A program made the translations under genes and the position numbers. A stretch of DNA of 56,866 nt from JAFDZV01 sp966128725 (GTDB lineage Bacteria; Bacteroidota; Ignavibacteria; OLB7), in NCBI GenBank assembly GCA_966128725.1, contig CBHYLN010000012.1, positions 1-56,866 of the forward strand, written 5' to 3'. How positions within the stretch are numbered: the first letter of the stretch is position 1; every line of letters starts with the position of its first letter. Shown here piece by piece: positions 8,533 through 17,034 of this stretch. The notes below the pieces were generated by a model, which did no database searches, had not been told where the DNA came from, and was given only the letters and a program-made list of their open reading frames with translations.

Positions 8533-9252
8533 TTCGCAACCACATCGGACCCCCACCCCAGCGGCCCGCTTACGGTTGAGCTGCGCGACTGGAACGGCAA
8601 TGTTGCCACGGTGAAGCTGAGCGATGGCCTGTGCAAGCATACGGCGTATCCGGCCAGCGATGCCATCACGATTGTCGCCGAGCAGGGCCGGGGCAAACGC
8701 GACAGCATCGCCATCAACGCCAACCCGTGCGGCAATGCCGCGCAGATCGTGACGCTTGACCCCGGCACCGGCAATGCCGCGAACTATATCACGATGGGCT
8801 TCAGGCAGGGTGTTCCGATTTCGGTGCCAAGCCTTGGAACCGAGATGCTGTATTTCGATGTGAACCCGTCCACCCCGAACGGCATCTACATTACCACGGC
8901 GCATATCACGCTCGATACCGGCATGTTCGATCTGGAGATCCGCCTGGAGGTGAACCCACCGGCCGGCATCTCGTTCGAGCGCGGCGCCAACGGGCCTGGC
9001 ATGACGCTTGCCCCGAACCCGTTCAACGGCAATGTCCGCCTGTCGTTTGCACGCCCGCTTACCCAGGATGGCGAGATCACGATCAGCGATCCGCTGGGCC
9101 GCATGGTGCGGCACATCAACGCCGCCGAACGCTCGATGGTGCTGTGGGATGGCACGGATGACGCGGGCCGGGCGCTGCCTTCCGGCGTGTACATCGTGGC
9201 CGCGGCCGACCGCACCGGGCGCAGCGCCGCAAGCGCAACCCTTGTTCGCTGA
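8533..9252 (+). pseudogene. C-terminal part of the IgGFc-binding-like protein with T9SS sorting domain, separated by TAG
   Basis: The 239 codons after the TAG are in the same frame as the upstream gene and read as ordinary coding sequence at once (FATTSDPHPSGPLTVELRDW). There is no start codon until the internal ATG-less region is passed; the first usable start lies at 8611 (GTG). Residues 155 onward form a type A T9SS sorting domain (LAPNPFNGN, ISDPLGRMVRHI, LPSGVYIVAA, ending ATLVR). Without readthrough this tail cannot be attached to the signal peptide, so the upstream product would not be sorted to the surface. A single-base change (for example TAC or TAT to TAG), suppression, or an assembly error could all explain it. 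Confidence 0.8.
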
Positions 9253-9285
9253 GCCGGCGCTCACGCACATCAACGTCTGCATGTT

Positions 9286-9318
9286 GAAGGCCCCATGATA
9301 AATCATCATGGGGCCTTC
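9286..9318 (+). terminator. Strong intrinsic terminator hairpin
   Basis: A perfect 14-base-pair stem (9286-9299 with 9305-9318, GAAGGCCCCATGAT arm) closes a five-base loop AAATC. It sits 33 bases after the stop of the IgGFc-binding-like gene and before the enoyl-CoA hydratase gene. There is no long T-run, but the stem is uninterrupted. It probably ends the sigma/anti-sigma/surface-protein transcript. Confidence 0.8.
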
Positions 9319-9528
9319 CCATTGCCGCAATCCCGTTCAATCCCGCGCCGATACGATCGGTGCCAGGCAGCGCGTTGGCCCCCGGATCCGGGGCGCCGAC
9401 CATATCGGCCGATTGGTATGCCGGCAAGCCGGCGCATTGGCCGGGGATTTGTATTTTCGTTCCCTTCGCACCGGCACCCCGCCCGTGCGAACACGCGCAT
9501 CGCATTCTCCAGCAACCTCGATCGATCC

Positions 9529-10302
9529 ATGCCCGAGAACATCATCGTAACCACGCACGACGGCTTCATCGCCACCGTGCAGTTGAACCGACCCAAGGTG
9601 CTCAACGCGCTCAACCTGCAGTTGATGATCGAACTGGTTGAAGCGCTGGAAACGCTCGACGCCGATCCGGACGTTCGGTGCATTGTGTTGCACGGCAGCG
9701 AGCGCGCCTTCGCCGCCGGCGCCGACATCACCGAGATGGCGGCCGCGACGCCAACGGAAATGTTGAAGCGCGACCAGTTCACACGGTGGGACCGGATCCG
9801 GCGCGTAAAAACGCCGATCATCGCGGCCGTATCCGGCGTTGCGCTGGGCGGCGGATGCGAGTTGGTGATGATCTGCGACATGATCGTTGCCAGCGAGACC
9901 GCACGATTTGGGCAGCCCGAGATCAACATCGGCGTGATGCCGGGCGCCGGCGGCACGCAACGCCTGACCCGCGCGGTAGGCAAGGCGCTGGCGATGGAGA
10001 TGGTGCTCACCGGCCGCATGATCACCGCCGAGGAGGCCCGCAACGCCGGGCTGATCAACATGATCGTCCCGGTGGAGTTCTACCTGGAAAGCGCCATGAA
10101 GCTGGCTCGCGAGGTTGCCGCCCGCCCGCCAATCGCCGTTCGGCTTGCAAAGGAATCGGTGTTGAAGTCGTTCGACACAACCATCAACGACGGCCTGGAG
10201 TTCGAACGCAAGAACTTCTACCTCCTGTTCGATACCAACGACATGAAGGAAGGAATGGCGGCGTTTCTGGAGAAGCGCAGCCCGCAGTGGAAGGGCGAAT
10301 AA
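9529..10302 (+). CDS. Enoyl-CoA hydratase/isomerase family protein
   Basis: A 257-residue crotonase-fold enzyme expected to hydrate 2-enoyl-CoA to 3-hydroxyacyl-CoA in beta-oxidation or a related CoA pathway. Seen are the entry LNRPKVLNALN, the first oxyanion-hole segment AFAAGADITEM, the second VSGVALGGGCELVMICD, and a Glu-containing NIGVMPGAGGTQRL with the catalytic Glu region FGQPEINIG. The ATG at 9529 is chosen because conserved sequence begins immediately after it; a frame running back to 9295 would cross the terminator. It is first in a run of four plus-strand genes with gaps of 34-75 bases (10358, 11219, 12108), which together supply hydration, isomerisation and NAD-dependent oxidation of acyl-CoA. 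Confidence 0.9.
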   Translation: MPENIIVTTHDGFIATVQLNRPKVLNALNLQLMIELVEALETLDADPDVRCIVLHGSERAFAAGADITEMAAATPTEMLKRDQFTRWDRIRRVKTPIIAAVSGVALGGGCELVMICDMIVASETARFGQPEINIGVMPGAGGTQRLTRAVGKALAMEMVLTGRMITAEEARNAGLINMIVPVEFYLESAMKLAREVAARPPIAVRLAKESVLKSFDTTINDGLEFERKNFYLLFDTNDMKEGMAAFLEKRSPQWKGE

Positions 10303-10357
10303 CCCGTATCCGATCACACGACACGAACACGACAATCAACCGACCAGCGGCAGATCC

Positions 10358-11143
10358 ATGAGCTTTGACACTCTTCTGTACGAACTGCACGGCGGCGTGC
10401 TGACAATCACACTGAACCGTCCGGACAGTTATAATGCCTGCAACGAGCAGTTGACCACCGATCTGCAGGAGGCGCTCCGCATGGCCGAACGCGATCCGGA
10501 AGTGCGTGCGATCATCCTCACCGGAGCGGGCAAGGCGTTCTGTTCCGGGCAGGACCTGAAGGATGCGCCCGCGCCCGGCACGAAGCGTTCGCTGTCGGAC
10601 TCGTTGCAACGCCGATACAACCCGATCATCCGGAAGCTCACCGGCATGCCCAAGCCCATCGTGGCGGCGATCAACGGCGTTGCCGCTGGCGCCGGTTGCT
10701 CGCTGGCGCTTGCCTGCGACGCGCGCATCGCCGCCGAAGGCGCCTATCTGTTGCAGGCATTCGTGAACATCGGCTTGGTGCCGGACTCCGGCTCGTCGTA
10801 TTTCCTGGCACGCATGGTTGGCTACACGCGCGCATTCGAGATTGCCTCGCTGGGCGAGAAGGTGCCCGCGGCCAAGGCCGCCGAGCTGGGGCTTATCAAC
10901 CGTGTTGTGCCGGCCGAGGACTTGATGAACGAAGCCCGCGCGCTGGCCGAGCGTTATGCGGCAGGGCCTACGCGCGCGTATGGCTACATCAAGAAGATGA
11001 TGCATCGCGCTGCGGCCGTTTCGCTGGATGAGGCGCTTGACTACGAGGTGTTCATGCAGGAGGCAGCCGGCCGCACAGCCGATTACAACGAAGGCGTACA
11101 GGCATTTGTGGAAAAGCGGAAGCCGAACTTTTCCGGCAAGTAG
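10358..11143 (+). CDS. Enoyl-CoA hydratase/isomerase, PaaG-like
   Basis: A 261-residue crotonase most like PaaG, the isomerase that converts ring-1,2-epoxyphenylacetyl-CoA to the oxepin in phenylacetate degradation. Features are LNRPDSYNACNEQL, KAFCSGQDLKD with the Asp-containing QDL of this subgroup, AAINGVAAGAGCSLALACD, and FVNIGLVPDSGSSYFL, where PaaG also has Asp rather than the hydratase Glu. The window holds no paaABCDE oxygenase or paaK ligase, so a role in phenylacetate breakdown is only a family-based guess; a general enoyl-CoA isomerase is equally possible. It is preceded by another hydratase and followed by a 3-hydroxyacyl-CoA dehydrogenase. Confidence 0.87.
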   Translation: MSFDTLLYELHGGVLTITLNRPDSYNACNEQLTTDLQEALRMAERDPEVRAIILTGAGKAFCSGQDLKDAPAPGTKRSLSDSLQRRYNPIIRKLTGMPKPIVAAINGVAAGAGCSLALACDARIAAEGAYLLQAFVNIGLVPDSGSSYFLARMVGYTRAFEIASLGEKVPAAKAAELGLINRVVPAEDLMNEARALAERYAAGPTRAYGYIKKMMHRAAAVSLDEALDYEVFMQEAAGRTADYNEGVQAFVEKRKPNFSGK

Positions 11144-11218
11144 CGCATACCCACTCCGCCGCGGCCACGGGCATATGCCGCGGCCCGCAACCCGCTTCAC
11201 TTGAAATTCTTTTTCGCT

Positions 11219-12073
11219 ATGGCCAACGAATCCTCAACGGAACTTTTCGGCGTCTGCGGTGCAGGCACCATGGGCTCGGGAATCGCCTATGCCGCCGCAA
11301 TGGCCGGCTACGTGGTGCGCCTGTACGATATCACCCCGGAGGCGCTGGAGCGCGGCTCCAAACAGATCGCGGGCTTTATCGCCGGCAGCGTGGAGCGCGG
11401 CAAGCTGACCGCCGAAGCCGCGGAGGAGCTGCAAAGCCGCATCGCCGTTGTTCCAACACTGGACCACATGGCCGGCGCCACGATCGTGGTGGAGGCAGCC
11501 GTTGAGCGGCTGGACCTGAAGCAGCAGTTGTTTGCCTCGCTGGAGGCAATCGTGCCGGCCGATGCAATCCTGGCCAGCAATACGTCATCGCTCCCGATCA
11601 CCGAAATCGCCGCACGCCTGGCACACCCCGAACGCGTTGTTGGCATGCACTTCTTCAACCCGGCCCATATCATGAAGCTGGTGGAGGTGATTCAGGGATA
11701 TCGTACGTCGGAGGAGGTCATCGAACGCACGGCCGAAATCTCGCGCCGCCTGGGCAAGGTTCCCGTGCGCGCGAAGGATACTCCGGGCTTCATCGTCAAT
11801 CGCGTTGCGCGCAATTTCTACGGCGAAGCGTTTCGGATCGTGGGCGAAGGGGCGGCCACCCATGCGCAGGTGGACCGTTGCATGAAGGCGCTCGGGTTCA
11901 AGATGGGTCCGTTCGAGCTGATGGACCTGATCGGCATCGATGTGAACTTCGCGGTTACCGAGTCGGTGTACCATCAGTACTTCCACGAAGCACGATTCCG
12001 CCCGCACCTGATTCAGCGGAAGATGGTGGAATCCGGATTGCTCGGCAAGAAAAGCGGCGGCGGGTTCTACTGA
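11219..12073 (+). CDS. 3-hydroxyacyl-CoA (3-hydroxybutyryl-CoA) dehydrogenase
   Basis: A 284-residue enzyme that oxidises 3-hydroxyacyl-CoA to 3-oxoacyl-CoA with NAD+. The N-terminal Rossmann motif is GVCGAGTMGSGIAYAAAMAGY. The middle contains ASNTSSLPITEIA and VGMHFFNPAHIMKLVEVI, with the catalytic His in HFFNP. The C-terminal dimerisation domain reads DTPGFIVNRV, then FKMGPFELMDLIGID and the ending KKSGGGFY. The ATG at 11219 is preferred to that at 11201, which adds only MKFFFA. It lies 75 bases after the PaaG-like gene; together with both hydratases it makes a compact acyl-CoA oxidation set of PaaF/PaaG/PaaH type. Confidence 0.92.
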   Translation: MANESSTELFGVCGAGTMGSGIAYAAAMAGYVVRLYDITPEALERGSKQIAGFIAGSVERGKLTAEAAEELQSRIAVVPTLDHMAGATIVVEAAVERLDLKQQLFASLEAIVPADAILASNTSSLPITEIAARLAHPERVVGMHFFNPAHIMKLVEVIQGYRTSEEVIERTAEISRRLGKVPVRAKDTPGFIVNRVARNFYGEAFRIVGEGAATHAQVDRCMKALGFKMGPFELMDLIGIDVNFAVTESVYHQYFHEARFRPHLIQRKMVESGLLGKKSGGGFY

Positions 12074-12107
12074 CAGCCACGGCAGCGCGCACACATCATC
12101 TGCGGAC

Positions 12108-12836
12108 ATGATCGCGGCGGTACTGTTCGATCTTGGCAATACGCTTGTGCGTTATTATCACGGGGCGGAGTTCGGCCCGATCCTCCAACAGGCGATTGGC
12201 GAAGCCGCCGCCGTGGTGGCGGCGCATGGCTACCCGATAGCCGCCGACCTGCATGAACGGGTTGCGGCGGAGAATCACGAATCACCCAACCATCGCGTTC
12301 GTCCGCTGGAGGAACGCCTGGCCGCCATCTTCGAGACCGGCACAAACAATCGCGCGCTTCTGGGCTCCATGACGCGGGCGTTCATGCGCCCCATCTTCGC
12401 GCGCGCCGAACTCTACAACGACACACTGGAAACGCTTCGGACATTGCGCGCGCAGGGCATGCTGCTGGGCCTGGTATCGAACTCACCCTGGGGAAGCCCG
12501 TCACAGCTCTGGCATGAGGAGATTACAAGGCTTGGCATCGCCGGCATGTTCGATGCCGTGGTGTTCTGCGGGGATGTCGGCTGGCGCAAGCCCGCGCGGG
12601 AGATCTTCCATCACGCGCTGCATCAGCTTGGCGCACGGAGCCATTCCACACTGTTCGTTGGCGACGATCCCCGCTGGGATATCGCAGGCCCGACCTCCGT
12701 GGGAATCGATGCTGTCCTGATCGATCGCGGCCATGATGCGCATCGATCAATCGGAGCCGGCACGCGTGTCATTACGTCGTTGGCCGACGTGATACCCATT
12801 GCCACCGCACCACCGGCACAGACACATCGGCGATAA
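12108..12836 (+). CDS. HAD-superfamily hydrolase
   Basis: A 242-residue haloacid-dehalogenase-fold protein, probably a small-molecule phosphatase. Motif I is VLFDLGNTLV (Asp at 8), motif II the Ser in GLVSNSPWG, motif III the Lys in GWRKPAREIF, and motif IV FVGDDPRWDIAG. The second Asp of the usual DxD in motif I is replaced by Gly (DLG), a variation seen in some HAD branches that can lower phosphatase activity. A helical cap domain lies between motifs I and II. The gene is 34 bases after the hydroxyacyl-CoA dehydrogenase gene and closes the operon; its substrate cannot be told. Confidence 0.87.
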   Translation: MIAAVLFDLGNTLVRYYHGAEFGPILQQAIGEAAAVVAAHGYPIAADLHERVAAENHESPNHRVRPLEERLAAIFETGTNNRALLGSMTRAFMRPIFARAELYNDTLETLRTLRAQGMLLGLVSNSPWGSPSQLWHEEITRLGIAGMFDAVVFCGDVGWRKPAREIFHHALHQLGARSHSTLFVGDDPRWDIAGPTSVGIDAVLIDRGHDAHRSIGAGTRVITSLADVIPIATAPPAQTHRR

Positions 12837-12848
12837 CGCCCTGCCGCC

Positions 12849-13745
12849 CTACTCCACCGGCCGCGCCACCATGATGCCGGTATGCTTCGAGACCGTGCCA
12901 AGGTAGGCCGCCAGTTCGTCGTCGAGCGTTACTTCCTTGCGCGTAAGCGAGGCATGCAGGAATCGCAGCACCCCCTTCTCATCGCGATAACACATCCCCG
13001 TGTGCGAGCAATCGATACCGCCGATCGTGGTTGTGATGCCGATGATGTCGCCGGTTTGCAGCTTGGGTTCGGCGGCGGCCACCTTGTCCTTCGGCACGTA
13101 GTACATCTCCCGCGCGTTGATCGCATCCTCCTGCTTCTTTATCACCGGCACCAGCGCGGGATTGGCCTTCAACTGCTTGTAGGAGTCGGGGTGCGTGCTC
13201 ATGAAATTCACCGTCTTGGTAAAACGCTCCGCGCCCGGCAAATCACGGGTCACGTTGCGCACCACCCCCTTGGCCTGGTTGTCGTGGAACCAATCACATG
13301 TGTAGTGAAGGCGCGATGTGTAATCGGTCAGCTTGCCACCACGATACCGGGTAAACGTCACCTGCTCCATCAGGGAGGTTGGTGTCTCGCCGCCACGCCT
13401 GAGCATGCGCGAAAATCCGAGCGCGCTCTCGAAGAACGTAACGCAGTCAAGACCAAGCAGGTTCACCGAGCAGACTTCACGGTCGTCGTACAACTCCAGC
13501 GTTGAGCCCAGATACGGCGTACCACGCAGCTCGAGTCCGATGGCCGCCATGCGGTCGCCAATCGCCAGGTGTGCCCACCCACGCTCGCGCGCAAGGCGCA
13601 GCAAACGGTCGAACATCTCGCGGCCAACAACCGTGGCAGGCTCGGCGCCACGCGGCGAGGCACAATACGTGGTGGTAATCGGCAGCACCAGCAGGCCGGC
13701 GGCGGCCAGGGTGGATTGCTTCAGAAATTCGCGTCGGTTCTTCAT
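12849..13745 (-). CDS. Tat-exported DUF1460 (N-acetylmuramoyl-L-alanine amidase-like) protein
   Basis: A 298-residue protein with an N-terminal twin-arginine signal (RREFLKQSTLAAAGLLVLPI). The body matches the DUF1460 family, an NlpC/P60-related cysteine-amidase fold thought to act on peptidoglycan fragments. The candidate catalytic Cys is at 101 in LNLLGLDCVTFFE, preceded by the family's GTPYLGSTLE. The partner His is in GGIDCSHTGMCY. Export by Tat rather than Sec would mean folding before translocation to the periplasm. It is convergent with the HAD gene (12 bases between stops). Function is by family only. Confidence 0.83.
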   Translation of the reverse strand: MKNRREFLKQSTLAAAGLLVLPITTTYCASPRGAEPATVVGREMFDRLLRLARERGWAHLAIGDRMAAIGLELRGTPYLGSTLELYDDREVCSVNLLGLDCVTFFESALGFSRMLRRGGETPTSLMEQVTFTRYRGGKLTDYTSRLHYTCDWFHDNQAKGVVRNVTRDLPGAERFTKTVNFMSTHPDSYKQLKANPALVPVIKKQEDAINAREMYYVPKDKVAAAEPKLQTGDIIGITTTIGGIDCSHTGMCYRDEKGVLRFLHASLTRKEVTLDDELAAYLGTVSKHTGIMVARPVE

Positions 13746-13914
13746 CGGTTATCCTGCGTGTTGCATATGGAATCGGTTCCTGACATCGCGCCCCCGACTG
13801 AGTGCCTTCCCGGTATTGCCGCGGCGTATACGGCAGCCGAAACAGACGTTGCCAGGGCTTGAAAATTATCGCCGGTACGGCGGCGCCACAAACACGGCGC
13901 GCAACCATCGTTGG

Positions 13915-14712
13915 TTAGTTCGCGATGCGCAGCAGCACGGTGTTGCTGCGGGCCACATGCTGCGAGCCGTTCATGAACGTGCCGGGCTCATCCTTGATCC
14001 CGATCCGGATCTGCGTTGTATCACCACCGGCGCTTACGATGCGCCCGGTTTGCGGCAACGCTTCGATAAAGCGCAGTGTGGTGTACACGATTTCGTAGGC
14101 CATCGGCACACGCGGCAGCAGATTGGGATCGCGATGATATTCGCTGGCACGCAGCGACCGCGTGCGATCGGAATAGAAATTCGGATCCAGCTCGTAGCCA
14201 AGATACTCGTCGGTTACGGGCGTTGTTGGCGCGCACAGCCAACGCTCCGGAACAATCGCATGCAACACGGTCTGCTGCCCGGCCGGCAGCCGGAAAAACC
14301 TGAGCAGCGCATCCTGCCGCTCAACCATGTCGTTGTACTGCACCTGCCGCGCCAACCGCATTGGCTGATTGTCGGCATAGATCAATCGCCACGGATAGAG
14401 TTTAAGCCGATCGCCGTCAAGGTCCTTCGAGAACGGGATGTAGATATCGTCCTCGGTGTTGTTGGCGATCGTCACATCAACGGGCGCATCACGCTCGCAT
14501 CGTGCATCGATCGTATCCCCGCTCAGCCGAACCACCACGCCTGTATCGCCGATCTGGCTTGATGTGGTCCGTTGAAACGGCCACGTTGAATATCGAATAC
14601 TGCGGCAGCAGATATACGGACTTTCGGTGGTCAGGATGTAGTTCATCACATGCGGCGACGAGCAGCCGGCAACGCAGACGAACGAAAGCAGGAGGATGAG
14701 GCGAACGCGCAT
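13915..14712 (-). CDS. Lipoprotein of unknown function
   Basis: A 265-residue product from the ATG at 14712 (MRVRLILLLSF), chosen because the hydrophobic segment and lipobox FVCVAGC follow directly; 20 more upstream residues in frame look non-coding. The mature part begins with SSPHVMNYILTTESPY and contains beta-rich stretches such as DAPVDVTIANNTEDDIYIPF, reminiscent of a small immunoglobulin-like fold, and DEYLGYELDPNFYSD. No catalytic motif was recognised. Its neighbours on the same strand are the DUF1460 protein, 169 bases downstream, and an FnIII lipoprotein upstream, separated by a terminator. Confidence 0.72.
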   Translation of the reverse strand: MRVRLILLLSFVCVAGCSSPHVMNYILTTESPYICCRSIRYSTWPFQRTTSSQIGDTGVVVRLSGDTIDARCERDAPVDVTIANNTEDDIYIPFSKDLDGDRLKLYPWRLIYADNQPMRLARQVQYNDMVERQDALLRFFRLPAGQQTVLHAIVPERWLCAPTTPVTDEYLGYELDPNFYSDRTRSLRASEYHRDPNLLPRVPMAYEIVYTTLRFIEALPQTGRIVSAGGDTTQIRIGIKDEPGTFMNGSQHVARSNTVLLRIAN

Positions 14713-14800
14713 ACGCCAAGATACTGAAACCCGGTGGCTTGCCCAGCCCGGGTTTGCGCACCAGACCGGCAATATCGATTGGCGACTGGGTGGCGGTAAA

Positions 14801-14839
14801 AACAGACGGGGAAGACTTCCGCAGTCTTCCCCGTCTGTT
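14801..14839 (-). terminator. Rho-independent terminator of the FnIII lipoprotein gene
   Basis: A perfect 17-base-pair stem (14801-14817 with 14823-14839) with a five-base loop. Read on the minus strand, the stem is followed by TTTTTACC, a proper T-tract. It lies 58 bases past the stop of the lipoprotein gene at 14897 and before the next minus-strand gene (start 14712), so it separates the two transcripts. Confidence 0.88.
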
Positions 14840-14896
14840 GAGAATCAAGGTTGGCTATGTGCCAACATCACTATTCGTGATGCGATACCGTGTGCC

Positions 14897-15880
14897 TTAG
14901 CGGGTCACGATGGAACCGACATTGGCCGGCGTGTAGCGCGGCGACGTCTTGGCATACGGGAGATTCGCGCCATTCTGGTACGAGATCTCAAGCTCCACGA
15001 AGCGGTTCGGGGCAGTGCCCTGAAGCATCTTGCCGCTCACGTTCTTCACGAAGATGCGAGCATAGTGATAGTTGGCGGCCGTGGCGCCGGTGCGCACGTA
15101 GAACACCTGGCCATTGCTGGTCTGGGCGATCGGCAGCGAGAAGGCGCTGGAGTTGCCACCCGACTTCGTGAACCACGTGCTCAGGGGCTTGGTAAGGTAC
15201 CAGCCGTCGAGCGACGGGGTTGCCCAAGCCGAGTCCGAGATGTAGGTGTTCTGGTTGAACGAGTTCGAGTTCGCATACTCGATGATTGCATAAGCCGAAC
15301 CGATCAGGAAGTTGCTCGGATCATCCGACTTGGTGTAGATGGCGAGCTGCACATTGCCGAGGTTCGGGTTCGAGTTGCTGACACTGACAACTTCCGGGCC
15401 GCCCGAGGTGGTCAGCGAAGGATCGAGCGTAAGGCCGCTCGGGTTGCTGGACTCGTCCTCATACAGCTTGATTGCCACGGTGTTGCCATAACGCGTTGCG
15501 CCGGCCCAATGCACAGCGGCTGCGGTGGAGGACTTGCCGCCACGAACGGCGAACACCTCGAACTCGTATTCCTTGCCGGCCTGCACGGTCATCGTCTTCG
15601 AGGTCGTGCCGGAGGCAACGTCAACCGAACCGGAATCGGCGGCGGCATTGCCCTCAAGGTGCCATGCAACGCGATACGTAATCGTGCCCGTATCGGCGGA
15701 TGCGGTCCACTTCACACCAACGGTGGTCGCGCTCAGCGAAACGGCCTGAACATTGGTTGCCGGCAGTGGCGCCGTGCCACCGGTACCCGGATCATCAACC
15801 GGATTTTCGTTACAGCCTTGAACCGCGAACCCGATCGCAAAAGCGATCAAACCACCGAACAGAAGATTGCTGACCTTCAT
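14897..15880 (-). CDS. Lipoprotein with fibronectin type III domain
   Basis: A 327-residue product from the ATG at 15880 (MKVSNLLFGGLIAF). The signal peptide ends in a lipobox, FAVQGC, followed by NENPVDDPGTGGTAP as a flexible linker. Residues 35-125 form a fibronectin type III module (ATNVQAVSLSATTVGVKWTA, GTITYRVAWHLE, AGKEYEFEVFAVRGG). The remaining 200 residues are beta-rich and rich in Ser, Asn and Tyr without a recognised domain. It probably sits on the outer membrane, possibly exposed. The gene has its own strong terminator downstream, and the 268 bases upstream hold no other gene, suggesting a single-gene transcript. Confidence 0.78.
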   Translation of the reverse strand: MKVSNLLFGGLIAFAIGFAVQGCNENPVDDPGTGGTAPLPATNVQAVSLSATTVGVKWTASADTGTITYRVAWHLEGNAAADSGSVDVASGTTSKTMTVQAGKEYEFEVFAVRGGKSSTAAAVHWAGATRYGNTVAIKLYEDESSNPSGLTLDPSLTTSGGPEVVSVSNSNPNLGNVQLAIYTKSDDPSNFLIGSAYAIIEYANSNSFNQNTYISDSAWATPSLDGWYLTKPLSTWFTKSGGNSSAFSLPIAQTSNGQVFYVRTGATAANYHYARIFVKNVSGKMLQGTAPNRFVELEISYQNGANLPYAKTSPRYTPANVGSIVTR

Positions 15881-16148
15881 TGTCTGGTTCTCCACGTACA
15901 TATGAGACATGAACGCTTTCCGGCCACAGCCGGTGTTGCGCGTGTATTGTGATCTTGTCAATTGTGTTCCGCAACCACCCCACGCCACCAGCCATCCCGA
16001 TCGGAACGCTCACTTAGTGTTCAAAGGCAGTGAGCAGGTTTATTCCGATTACAAATCGGCCACACATTCGAAAGTGCCATGAACCTACGAAACGGGAATC
16101 GATATGCGAATGATAGCGTACCGTAAACGTTATAGTGCGATACAGCAC

Positions 16149-16736
16149 CTACGCTGGGGAGGATTCGCCCGGCGCCGCTGCACGGGGAGTCCAGGGCCGC
16201 TCCGGAACGCCGCCCACGTGATTGACGGCACGTGCCATCACAAAGAGGAAATCGCTGAGGCGATTAAGATACTGCACCGGCAACACGCCGATCTCCGGCT
16301 CCTCGTGCGCAAGCATCACTACGGCGCGCTCGGCGCGCCGGCACACCGTCCGTGCCAGATGCAACGCCGCCCCGGCGGGAGTACCGCCAGGCAGAATAAA
16401 GTTCTTCAGCGGCGGAAGCGTTGCCTCGAGGGTGTCGATGGCCCGCTCAAGACACTCGACGTCGGCCAACGTAACACGTGGAAGCGGAAAATTTTTCATG
16501 GCCCCTTCCGGGGTCGCCAGATCGGCACCAAGCACGAACAATTGCTCCTGCACGGTCAGCAGCAATGCCTCGTGCTCCGCATTCAACCCCGCCGCGCCGG
16601 CCAGGCCCAGCACGCTGTTCAGCTCGTCGACCGTACCGTAGCTTTCGATACGCAACGAATCCTTCGCCACACGCCGCCCGCCAAACAGCCCGGTGGTTCC
16701 GTCGTCGCCCGTCTTGGTATAAATCTTGTCGGCCAT
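16149..16736 (-). CDS. Cob(I)yrinic acid a,c-diamide adenosyltransferase, PduO type
   Basis: A 195-residue ATP:cob(I)alamin adenosyltransferase, which moves the adenosyl group of ATP to cob(I)alamin to make coenzyme B12. The N-terminal ATP loop is KIYTKTGDDGTTGLFGG. The other signatures are RIESYGTVDELNSVLG, LPGGTPAGAALHLARTVCRRAERAV, and the helical QYLNRLSDFLFVMAR. Length and all motifs are normal. No cobalamin riboswitch or B12-dependent enzyme was found near it. The gene is isolated, divergent from the phosphodiesterase gene at 17035. Its presence implies that the organism uses adenosylcobalamin, whether made or salvaged. Confidence 0.93.
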   Translation of the reverse strand: MADKIYTKTGDDGTTGLFGGRRVAKDSLRIESYGTVDELNSVLGLAGAAGLNAEHEALLLTVQEQLFVLGADLATPEGAMKNFPLPRVTLADVECLERAIDTLEATLPPLKNFILPGGTPAGAALHLARTVCRRAERAVVMLAHEEPEIGVLPVQYLNRLSDFLFVMARAVNHVGGVPERPWTPRAAAPGESSPA

Positions 16737-16849
16737 GCAGTGTTTGTGCGGCGTATATCCCCGGATCAGCGCAATCGGGATATCGCTTGTACCGTGGTAA
16801 AGCGTTCACCGGCGATCGCGTAAGCGCCCATTAAGCGAGAATCCCTCGT

Positions 16850-16877
16850 TTGGTTCGCGCAGCGCTTCATATCTTCG
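16850..16877 (+). promoter_or_regulatory. Possible promoter for the YmdB-like gene
   Basis: TTG at 16850-16852 and TATCTTCG at 16870-16877, 17 bases apart, resemble the Bacteroidota -33/-7 pair with one mismatch in the -7 box (TAnnTTTG). The leader to the ATG at 17035 would be about 150 bases. This is weaker than the rpoZ and mtgA promoters. Confidence 0.3.
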
Positions 16878-17034
16878 TTGAATCATGCCGTTGGCAATGT
16901 GCCGCGATCCAGCGACCGCAACCCGCCGACGAAGCGTGCAAAGATACATCCGTCAGTGTAACAACCATGCCCTGCCGTGTCGCAAACAGTAAACAGCGCA
17001 CATCCGGAGCGGCGATATTCCGAGGGGTTTCGAT

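Noticed and set aside
16737..17034. Cobalamin riboswitch before the adenosyltransferase gene
   Set aside because: No B12-box-like sequence or suitable stem set was found in the 298 bases upstream.
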